Made by a program: the position numbers and the translations under genes. Below the pieces are notes generated by a model. It made no database searches and was not told the DNA's origin. It saw only the letters and a list, made by a program, of their open reading frames with translations. A stretch of 64,000 nucleotides of DNA from Elysia chlorotica (taxonomy: Eukaryota; Mollusca; Gastropoda; Plakobranchidae): assembly GCA_003991915.1 (NCBI GenBank), contig RQTK01000017.1, positions 56,861 to 120,860 on the forward strand, in the 5' to 3' direction. Shown here one piece after another: positions 25,401-35,300 of the stretch. How positions within the stretch are numbered: position 1 is the stretch's first letter; each line of letters starts with the position of its first letter.

Positions 25401-25629
25401 TTCTTTTCCAACTCCATCCCCACCGGGAGTAGAAATACACCCGAGAGAAGTTCGACCAATCACAGCAAGAAAAAACAGCCTTGAGGTCTACAGGTGGAGC
25501 ACTTGTGTCCACTGGCGCCGGAACCTCCAGCACAGGCAGGAGGGGAAGCCTGGCTGTTATGACAACGGGGTCGTTCTTCAGCATGTGATTAGTGTCTGCC
25601 CACCAGGGTCGCCTCCTGCCACATTGTGA
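22426..25629 (+). CDS. Large disordered protein of unknown function, single-exon frame
   Basis: I do not recognise this protein. The frame runs 1,067 codons without a break from ATG 22426 (MEPFEVNKSRTKPSKFSLG). A CTTTCAG acceptor-like site ends at 22336, so the coding exon probably starts at 22337 with 89 bases of 5' UTR containing two short upstream ATG frames (22348-22359 and 22353-22397). Base composition is clearly GC-richer than the flanks, supporting real coding. The protein is rich in Ser, Asn, Asp, Arg and Pro, with no transmembrane segment or known domain seen. Acidic patches (near residues 480-500 and 595-610) alternate with basic ones: MWRKRRSNHKRS (about residue 722), RGILKRS (about 784), RRRARSLG (about 818) and PKRRSKSL (about 876); several fit basophilic kinase or 14-3-3 consensus sites. 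It could be a cytoskeletal or signalling scaffold; that is a guess. The last 45 residues look non-native: from 25493 the +1 frame reads a Gly/Ser/Thr-rich run ending SLAVMTTGSFFSM at 25588. Confidence 0.7.
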   Translation: MEPFEVNKSRTKPSKFSLGRLLTLKKSIIDSFSLLSRSQREDQTDTPNHSQLEESVRQSEVTSDTSAPTFTPAVEFPLNLDEEKARLDQTKTHTEEIDDCGTSPAVLEEDRCPGTSKTCISSTDARPNMDPYTIPDCDDPSFYNTIPEKGALVRPYEYPVFDGTAPSVVSSAGLCEAGQFRSLTLPDQNTFTHERRHSPVYETVGPTYPPKSYDLQKEHSDIEIHRRASGLAKGEDKQSEPHDPKESYARAAAPQRLSVDRMCQDNNTNGSPWSERSMEGAELIDYQPSSQAGDIETTSQAQNGLTRSRPMKVKMKEKGTQTEPELFDLLDCGFTSSGTHSACPDPNMHRIPDGNARKQFKHTRNVNYIGRQNNDYYNDPQITPQPSTSGRMFRHTSNDDTRSAFSSEGADSDFDFYSSVPASSVNPGAMAPNGEPRGTPVDSPSRASSRGCEDRITLKQQEGSSRSDLCGSSLDEVTRQFFLDDDALSDDVFMEEADQYKYPFWKYNDDPSPRTLDSIAENCQNVTFSTTTDYRQLKATFNPEDTCSFVGGKETAMHINTRGGKISTGTRESSRGAGNSCSSVKSDEMYAYKYDDIDEVLETFNGLSALRQTNLDENDATVMGVHDVRLKNHLQSGIAVCKDGPSPVTAQETDRCLQPRDAANNIHEQGGARGPRHDAEVPAPSASRQRNSSDNGDEVDSRFADMFDSLRKNSVQSKSRQMWRKRRSNHKRSLLAAQNRTFIDANKQSGLEDKETLSAMSNSLYTFPTDHNEQSLLPSKPLRGILKRSVLPQPVSTAERNLFEQTYGIENGPCRVQRRRARSLGVEVYPLERTEAMYCGEIRDQQYKVAKAHSPQSPVNAPDFNAILKQSGQLCPKRRSKSLTTERHQQHRDEADFYPELRDANGREAKVIFEHQNATEEERTNAQNLTPGIHEPTNTPSNDGSSMSYAHHLKGDAFKGVKQVSGVVEKLAGPKQSRLSWQSQRTCGDFKNSFPTPSPPGVEIHPREVRPITARKNSLEVYRWSTCVHWRRNLQHRQEGKPGCYDNGVVLQHVISVCPPGSPPATL

Positions 25630-25654
25630 TTGGAACAATTGTTTCTCTAAAATG

Positions 25655-26005
25655 CCAAATCACTAGCCACACAACGGTAGCCCTGCCGTGCCAAGCCAGA
25701 TTCACACAACCATAGTCCAGCCATGCCAAGCCAGACCCACACAACCATAGCCCAGCCGTGCCAAGCCAGACTCACACAACCATAGTCCAGCCGTGCCAAG
25801 CCAGACTCACACAACCATAGTCCAGCCGTGCCAAGCCAGACTCACACAACCATAGTCCAGCCGTGCCAAGCCAGACTCACACAACCATAGCCCAGCCGTG
25901 CCAAGCCAGACTCACACAACCATAGCTCAGCCGTGCCAAGCCGGATTCACCATAGCCCAGCCGTGCCAAGTCAGGCTCACACAACCATAGTCCAGCCAGA
26001 TTTGT
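25655..26005 (+). repeat. 35-bp minisatellite just after the orphan frame
   Basis: About nine copies of a 35-bp unit occur with cores CACACAACCATAGTCCAGCC and GTGCCAAGCCAGACT. Middle copies are nearly identical and outer ones more diverged. It begins some 25 bp after the stop of the unknown reading frame, so it would lie in that gene's 3' UTR. Confidence 0.9.
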
Positions 26006-26189
26006 TGCTTTTAACAGCCGTATTCTAATTTTCTATGTGTTTCCACATTATCTATACCCTAGACATTCAAAGCTTTTGATTTATAGTTATGTCCATGGTT
26101 TTTGTTTTCTTAGCAATCAGATGTATCTACTTTTTATCGCTGTTTTCTTACACTACTTTGATACGGTTTTTAAACCCTTTTGAGAACAA

Positions 26190-26455
26190 AAAAAACAAAC
26201 AAACAAAAAACAATCAAAACAACAACAACAACAAAATAAAACAAAACAAAACGATGTACCATCTGCACATCTCAAGATTATTCGCCTTGCAATGCATGCC
26301 AAACATAAATGCTGCCTCTCTACTAAGAGTCCTGTTATCCATACAAAAACGTGTTGGTTTTAATTCTGTGTAGAATTACCCCCCCCCCCCCCCCCCCCCC
26401 CCCTCACTTATTTTTTTTTTTTACGGTGTAAAAGTCCCCCCCCCCCCCAACCCCG
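26190..26455. repeat. Low-complexity A-rich and poly-C tracts
   Basis: An AAAC/AAC-rich stretch at 26190-26255 is followed by a C homopolymer of about 24 at 26379-26403 and another C run near 26437-26448. Homopolymer lengths are unreliable in assemblies. Confidence 0.85.
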
Positions 26456-26599
26456 CCTCTTAATTATTATCTATAGAGAGGTTCTGATGTCACAAAAATA
26501 ATATACTATATTTTATAGAGTGCATTGTCATGTCACACAAATAATATAATATATTCTACACAGAGCGTTTGTGTTACAACAATAATATAATATATTATA

Positions 26600-27722
26600 T
26601 TGTATTTATACAAACACCTTGATGTTCTCAGAAATTATTGTAGAATATTGTTTATAGATTTTTCGTCAGCTTTCAACACCATGCAACCACACCTGGTGAT
26701 ATCTAAATTGCAAAAGATTAATTTGAACATAAATCTGATTTCTTGGATCATTAACTTTCTTGCATCAAGGCCTCAATATGTAAAATAAACAATATTCAAA
26801 AAGAGAACTGTTCCTATACTGTTATTTTAGATACTATTTACACTAGCACTGGAGATCCTCAGTGAGCTGTTTTATCACCTGTATTATTTCCCATATAGGC
26901 CTACACTAATGATTCTGCTAGTACTTACCAAAGCTATAATCATTTATTGAAATTTGCTGATGACACATCAATTCTAGGATTAATAACAGAAGACGAAGCA
27001 AACTACAGAGAGACAATCCGATGGTCTGTCAGTTAGTGTGAAGACCATTACTTACATTTAAATGTCAATAAAACAAAAGAAATGATTGTCGATTTTAGAA
27101 AGAATAAATCACCAATGTCTCCCCTCTTTATAAAAGGCGAGGAGGTCGAGCAAGTAGACACATTACAAGTATCTTGATGTCACTTAAGACACTAAATTAA
27201 ATTGGAACCCTTACAACATTGCTCTTTTGAAACGGTTAAATACTCGTCTGTATCTTTTAAGGAAACTTAACTCATTCCATGTCGATAAGAAATAAATGTG
27301 TCTTTTTTATAAATCAGTCATAGAGAGTGTGATCTGTTTCGCTCTGGTCAGTTGGGGACGAAATGCAAATACATCAATAATATGTAAACTACACAAAATT
27401 ATCTCCAAATGTAATAAAGTTTGTAAACCCATAGAATATTTCCCCTATGTAGATATGCTATATTTATGTAAATGTCAAACTCAAATTAAGATTGTTTCAA
27501 TTTTAAAAGATGAAAACCATCCTCTTTATAGACAGTTAAGTTTTTCAAGCGCTCGGGAAGGCCAAGAGCCTTACAATGTAGACGTCAAAATCTAGAGCAC
27601 TTAACTTTTGTAACAAATGTAATACAATATTCTATTTCAGACCAAGTTGTTGTGCAAGCAACTATTATCAATTAAATAATAGGAATGAAGATGATTAACA
27701 TGATGACTAGTATTATTGTTAC

Positions 27723-27756
<34 letters not shown>

Positions 27757-27940
27757 GTTGTTGTTGTTGTTGTTGTTGTTATTGTTATTATAATTAGTAT
27801 TATTGATGCTGTTATGAGTATCGATATTTGCAACAACTCACGTCATAACTGTCTATACTGTTTTGTTTTGCTGCATATAAGGACCATCAAATGTGCCTTT
27901 CAAGGACAAATAAAGTTATATCTTATCTTTTCTTCTTATC
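26600..27940 (+). mobile_element. LINE, Rex1/L2-like, 5'-truncated
   Basis: Pieces in order: YCRILFIDFSSAFNTMQPH (RT motif, about 26637-26693), LKFADDTSILGLI with the FADD catalytic motif (about 26950-26990), VNKTKEMIVDFRK, YLDVT, LNTRLYLLRKLNSF, then FYKSVIESVICFALVSWG and DENHPLYRQLSFSSARE (27300-27560). Stops and frame changes lie between them. After the coding part comes an ATT/TTG microsatellite (27725-27790) and a 3' terminus GGACAAATAAAGTTATATCT near 27903-27922. Motif order fits the Rex1/L2 group. The insertion lies inside a minisatellite. Confidence 0.75.
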
Positions 27941-28438
27941 TATAGAGAGCGTTGTCGTATCACAACAATAATATACTATAATAGATAGCATTCTTGTGTA
28001 ACAAAAATACTACACTATAAAAAATTAAAAGAGAGTGTTGTCATTTCACAAAAATAAAATACTATGTTCCATAGAGAACGTTGTGTCACAACAATAATAT
28101 AATAGATTCTATAGAGAGTGTTGTCGTGTTACAAACATTATTGAGAGCGTTGTCCTGTCACAGAAATAATACACTACATTCTATAGAGAGCATGGTCGTG
28201 GCACAAAAATAAAATGCTATAATTATTATATAGATAGTTTTGTCATGTCACAAAAAAAAACTATAATAAAGAGCGTTGTAAATAAAAATAATTATAGACT
28301 ATGTGACCATATTACAATTAATCAGAGTGTGTTCGTGTTACGCAAATACAGAGTGTTTGTGTGATTTTTGTATCCGCCTTACAAAAGTAGGGAGAGCGTG
28401 TTTGTGTCAACATATTTTAGAGAGTGTGGCCAAATATA

Positions 28439-28634
<196 letters not shown>

Positions 28635-29049
28635 ATAAATTGTGTTACAATAAAATACAGAGTGTGGTTATGTAACAAATACATAGAGGATAAGGTCGTG
28701 TAACAAAAAATATAGAGCATGTGGTTGTGTGACAAAAGTTACAGAGTGTGCTCCTATTATAAAGATACAGAAAATAGGGTAATGTCAGGAAATATTGAAC
28801 GTTTCGTTATGTTTCTAAAATATACAGCATGTGTAAAATAAAAGAGCAAGAGTATGGTCGGATCACAAGAGTTAGATAGTGTGGTCCTGTTTGAAATATA
28901 GAACAGTGTCGTTGTGTTTCAAAGAATTAGTTTTGTCATGTTAACAAATTAAAGAGTGTCTTCATGTTACAAAAAATATCCAGAGAAAGTCAAATCAAGA
29001 TTTTATCTGCATTGTTTTCCATTAATATTATTTTATGATATATAAGTTC

Positions 29050-29665
29050 AGTGAAGTTGTGTTGAGTACTCTATAAGCTTTATTTTGGACGGGCCCCATG
29101 ACTAACGTCTGACAATTTTAAATGCTGCCACAAAGAGACAATGCGGGGAGACCTGGAAATTACCTGTTCAGCTGGTCACATTCACTGGACTAGAGTGTTA
29201 CAGTTTCAGAGAGTGAATTTGAGTTAGGGTGTAATCTATATCTTTGCCTCTCCATCCCACCTTCTTTCTCTCTCCTTTATACAACTCATCAATTATCGTC
29301 AACAGAAACAATAAGTCTATTATACCTTTTGCTCATAATTTATAAAAATGTAGACATTAAATTTTCACAAACTACAAACCATTTATCTAACTGTTTTGAA
29401 AATGTTCATTTGCAGCCAATTAATTATTTTACTTGCTGCCACAGGGAGACATAGCAGGGATACCAGGACTTAAGCCTCAGCTGGATCCATTACTTTGACA
29501 CTGACTGATCAAGGGTTAGGTTGGGTTGGGTTGGTTTGACGTCCAACAGCAGCACTTTATAGGATATATTGTGGACGGGCCCCAAGACAGATGTCTGGCA
29601 ATTTTATGTGCTGCCACACACGAGACAGGGCGGACTGATCAAGGAATTCGAACCAAGGACCTCTA
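29050..29665 (-). mobile_element. Cluster of tRNA-derived SINE fragments
   Basis: Three pieces in minus orientation: about 29065-29200 (GGACGGGCCCCATGAC, CTGCCACAAAGAGACA), about 29430-29500 (body only) and about 29515-29665, the most complete, running from the 3' end GGTTTGACGTCCAACAGC to a B box read on minus as GGTTCGAATTCC. The last lacks part of the body. Together they suggest repeated insertion or local duplication. Confidence 0.7.
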
Positions 29666-32369
29666 GATAAGAAGCCACTTTCTCTGAGATAACCTTTTTG
29701 TGGACAGTGAAATTTTTTTGAACAAAAACAAAGGCTATTTTTGGCTCAGATATAATTCTAACATCCTCTGCCAGAACGGTCCCACACCATATTAGTGAAA
29801 TAATTAAATTTATCTTTTTTTTCCTGGGCATGGAATGTATAGTTAAGGCTCTTAAATCACAGCAAAAGTAAGTCGAATGGCAGCCTATCTTGCTAAGTAC
29901 GATCAGGACCTGAACTATTGGTTTCTTAAGGCTCTGTAGAGCATGGGACCAACTTCACTTTTTTATAATAGAGGAAGACTCTCAGCAAAGAGATGACCTT
30001 AACTATTGAATGCCTCTATTGGCATTCCCTCATTGTGAGTATTAGTCTCATACCAGTTTGGAAGCGCAGAATTCACTAAGATACCATTTATAAAATAAGT
30101 CATTAATAGCTCCTTTTGGCATGTAACTTTGTAGAAGATTAAGAAAAAAGACACATGACAAGCATGAACTGCATCATTTCCAACAGATTTTATTGTACTC
30201 ATCTCAATTTTTCAACAGCTATAGGTAGATCAACAACAACGGTTTCTCCTACAAAGAGAAATCTGAATTCTTAATTACATCAGATAGCATAGAAACAATG
30301 AGTCAAGACAACCTCTCCTTTTTGTACTTAAACTTTGAGCTGAGGTGGCACATCTTTAAACATTGTATTGAATGGCACTGCTGTCTAGAAAGTTATTGGT
30401 TTAAGCATTATGTAAGACGTATGATATAAAGTCTAATTACAGCAAAAAGACAACTTTTGTAACTCATCACGTTTTTTTCTTGGTTATATATGACCTGTAA
30501 ATAAACCTGTTTATATTGTTTCCAGAAAATATGTGTGTAAGCGATTTTTGTAAAATACATCGTAAATATAGGCATAAAAATTGAATAGTTGTTCAACAAC
30601 AATTCTCAAATTATCATTTCTTCAAAAATCCTTAGATCAATGCTTATGGTAGACAATCAATCAATCAACCAATGATTAGACAGATGGTTCCATCAATGGC
30701 AAATAATAGAATACATGCCCTGTTAAAAAAAAATTATTAATAAATGCAGTGGAACACCCCTAAAGCAACACCATAGATATCTATAATTAAATCAAAGTAA
30801 TCATTGCAGTAGATAATAATTAGGAAATCAAACATCACTTTGGTATGACCAGGTTTTCTAGTCTTACTGTATTAAACTCCAGAGGATATATTTATATAGC
30901 CCAGCAATGAATGTAGAGACATTAAGATACATACAATGAAGTCACATTTCCTATGAAATATGCTCTTTTTTCCATTCATTTCTCGCGTCTCTCCCTCTTC
31001 ACCTCACATGTAATCAAATTTAATATTATACTCTTATGTTGCTGTCATCTTAACCTTTTCTGATTTCACCAACTCACGATGCTGCCACAGTGATAAAAAT
31101 CCTAGAGAATTTTATCATTGGTTATTCATGCATTAACATAATTAGCATAATTAACAAGTACATTAAAAAACTCATCCTAGACAAATAATTTGAAATAAGG
31201 CCTAACAGGCAAATACAGCTGACATACACACAAGCAGTTATTGACCTAGTTGAAGGCAATATTGCCAAACAAGTTCTTTCAATTAACTGATAAAAAGTAT
31301 ATAAAAATCTTGCAAGGTACATGTATACAAAGAAATGACTGAATCTTTGGCAAGATTTTCTTTTTTACCATTTCAATTGAAACACCTACAAGACTAAAAA
31401 ATAACAATAACTTGTTGAAGAATCAACGTGATATCAGAATCTATAAATTTAGTAAGACGTTTCGCAAGAAAAGCTCACAGTGCTTTTGATATGAGGAGCT
31501 AGCGTGACGTGTGATCACTCTATTTCTTTATTGAAATTAAGGCAATTGAGTATTGTTCAGACTGAGTTTCTTTTACTAAGGTAGAAAGAAAGAAGCAACT
31601 GCCTTAATTATCTTACGCCATACATGCAAAATCCTTGCCGTGAAACCACTATTTCAAACTCTCTGATGATATAAAAAAAAGGCCTTTAGTCACTAAAAAT
31701 GTTTGCATTACATTTTGATGATTAATGCACACAGGAACTCCCTCAATAATGATGACAGTTTGAAAAAATGAATGATGTCATGTAAGGTGTTATATTTACA
31801 AACCCTGAAGGGGCCAGCTAACTTTCTCCACACAATAATGATTCCTTATGCGTACAAACTAATCTTCACATTTGCTCTAATCTAACTTTTTAAAAGCTGC
31901 ACTTAATTCATAGTTTAACGTATACAAAGAAATATCTATTATTGATTTTTATAACAAAGAGTGTGTATCTGAGATAAATTTGAAATAAATCCATATTTAA
32001 TATACTTACAAAGGTTGTAACACCATGGTCTATATAATTCAATTCCAGCCAGTTTGCTCATAAAGTTTACTCCCAACTGCAGTCTTGCGTAGAGTAATAA
32101 AAAAAAAAAAATTTAGGATATTTCTTTTATTCAATACTCAAACTGCCATTGCATTACATATGTCCCTCAAAGTTCATATTTAATATTTCTCAAACAAAAG
32201 AAAACAATGGACTAGCATTTCTTAAAATAAAATTCCATTAAAAAAAAATCACAATCCCTCCATATGAAAGATGTATCACACATTGTATATATATAATGTC
32301 TTGGGAAATTACGTAACTTAAGTATTGGTTTCACTAGACTCTATATCCGCTGACCAGTATACTTTGGTT
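29666..32369. other. Intergenic region and GBE1 3' flank
   Basis: No gene is supported. It is AT-rich sequence. On the minus strand a candidate AATAAA (TTTATT on plus at about 32147) lies some 220 bp after the GBE1 stop and could end its transcript. Confidence 0.5.
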
Positions 32370-35300
32370 TCAGTCTGTCTTGGCGAGAACAATGGCCGTT
32401 CTGCAGGGAACATACACCTGAAATAATCAGAGATGCAATATTCATTGAAACTTCAAATCAGCAAGTTACACCACTAAAAGGATTTACATTAAGAATTTTA
32501 TATAATTTTATTGCATTATTATTTACAATTTTCAAAAGACAAAGTTTTTAAACCCTATGTGTATGAAAAGATATAATAAATTTCACTTTTCAAATTCTTT
32601 TGACATTACTGTCAAAAAGTTTGAAATTGTAAGCATACACTAAACATCACATGTACAAAAAATGTTTTTGTTAACCAACTTACAAATAAATGGTTGGCAC
32701 GGTCACACCAAGGTTCTGGAAAAGTGTGGAACTTGACACTGGGGTCCAACCTCTTGTGTCCTCCAAACTCCTCAGCATCAGAGTCCAGAACCATTTCATA
32801 GCTTGTAAAAATGTTAAGGCAACTATTGCATGCACTGTAATGGTTAACATTTTTTTTTTTTACAATGTATCATTCAATCATTTAATTATTGATTTCAAAA
32901 TGTATCAATCAATTTTTTATTGAATTAAAAAGTATCATAAAATCATATGTTGAGTTCAAAATGCAACATTATTTTATTGTTTTTAAACATTTTTAAATGC
33001 ATAATTTAAATTTAATTAATCATTGGTTCACAAATGTATTTATTAATCCTTTATTGTATTCAAAATGTATCACTCAGTCAATTTCCCCAAAAAACAGTCC
33101 TTTGACATGCAAGCATCGACTAGAGCGGTAAACAGTAAAGGATACCTCCCCGCCATTTGCACTCCAACTTTGTAGTCTGAGTAACTCTTGTTGGTATGGA
33201 AATTAAAAATGAACAGCAGCTTATCTGCCCTTTCAAAGACAACCACTTTGTCATCCTGATGTTTCAAACTTACGTAGGTCTGTGAATAGAACAAATTCCA
33301 CACATTAAGAGGTAAATTGAAAAGTTTCTGTACACTTCAATAAAAGTATTACATTTAAATCTTGTGTCACACGTCAATGAAATGACTGATCTAGCCACCC
33401 TGTGCCAAACTTAGTTTTCCAAGTGATCAGGGATGGGAATTGGTTAAAGCCATTTCCGAGGAAAGGTAACACGGCCGGGGTCCAGGGCCACGCCCCTTTT
33501 GGGGGGTAACGATTTTTAGCTTTTCTGTGGTCCAAAATGAGCCTCTTCTAGCTAGAAATTCAGTATTTAAGATCCCTAGATACAGTGACTATTTGTCTCA
33601 CTGTAAAGCTAAGTATATGACATACAAACTTCTAAGTCAGAGAATTCTTCATTATCCTCCAGAGGACCTAGCTCTCAGGAGTTTTTTGGGTTTTTTTGCC
33701 CGAAGAACATCAGCATTGTAGTAAGGTGTGAAATACTATTATAAATTATGTCTTTAGTGCCTATAGACTCAGCCTTGTGTATAATGTGATCGACAAAGTC
33801 CTGGCAATCACGCTTTGTAATCCCGTCGCCGTATAGGATCTTCCATGTGAACCATTATCTAGATAACGAACGTTGGTACACTGGTAAAATATAGGTGTAG
33901 CTCCTCAAAGACAAATCGCCTTAGTAGAACCAGGTTTTTATATCAAGATCGTGATGTTGGTTTGAATTAGATCTACGTTAATTTTCTTGGTCGCAAAAGT
34001 ACACCGGCGCATGTTTCGCAAAAGAATGTTAAACCGTAGACAGCGACAACCACGTCGTAAGATGAAAAAAAAATAGGCTGATAAACTTTATGAACAATCA
34101 GAATGATTAGCTGGAAATAACGCCAGGCCTCGAGGACTGGATGTGAAGATTGATAGATCGGTATTAATTGGACGAATAAAAGATAACTAGATTTTCCACC
34201 TGTTTCCCTCGCGGAGATTCGTGCACGGGACGAAGTTGTAAATAAGAATGACAATTCCCATCCCTGAAGTGATAAACAAATATTTGCAAATGATGCACAA
34301 CAGACAATTGGAAGGATATTCGTCTCAACTTGTCTATTCCTCTTTAACAAGGAAAGTCTTCACTTTGCTGATAGAACCTTTCTGCCCCCAAACATATGAA
34401 ACGGTCAAATATTTCTTATTCAACTGTCCTAAACTACAAGACGTCCGCACAGGACTTATTCCACCTAATTGTACTTTTGAAAACACATTATATAGCAGAA
34501 AAGACCCACTGGAAAGAACAAATACATTCTTCATCATGTCATCAAGTCGAAGGGTGCAGGCTCAAGTGACTGCTGGATCGGAAAAATAAAGTAAGTAAAG
34601 TATCCTCCAGTCAAGTTTGGGGGAAATTTTACACTGTGTTAAAATCATTCAAATATATCCTTTCATCACGATAGAAACTTGTCAGAAAACTGAAGAAATG
34701 TCTTATTTGTGTACTTTATATTTTATTAAAACAACAAAAAAGCTCTTCAATCCAGCCTTGCTTCACTCTAATGATTCATAACTTCCAATATAGACCATCT
34801 CTTGACAGTGAGATAAGCTTTGTAAGGGGGTAGGGAAAACCAAAATTGTTACGATGCAGGCATCAGCCATATCAAAATTGTTTTTTTTTCTTAAAAGAAA
34901 CCACAATTCTATTCTATCCCTGAAGTATGATATGGTTTTTCATTCATGTTTTTTAAATTTTATCATAATAAATAAAATCCACACACCTGGGGGTGGGATA
35001 GAAATTGGAAGCGAGACTCGAGATGAATCATGGCACGATCAAAATTGTTAAGGTACTGGTACTTGAGAAGCTTGTCATCCGCCAGGTTGAACTGCCTGCG
35101 TGCGTAATGGAAGCTTTCGTTGTTGCCTACTCTAGGAAAGTCCAGCCACTCTGGGTGGCCAAACTCATTACCTGGAGACAACACACACACAGATAGGGGA
35201 GGGCGGAAACCAGGGGGAAAAGTGAATTTATTGATTTTACAACAATATAAATAGTACACAGCATTAAAATATGAACTTCGCGTAATAATAAGTATTTGTT

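Noticed and set aside
31122-31322. Minus-strand frame with hydrophobic residues
   Set aside because: AT-rich translation after the GBE1 3' end; no signal that it is a gene.
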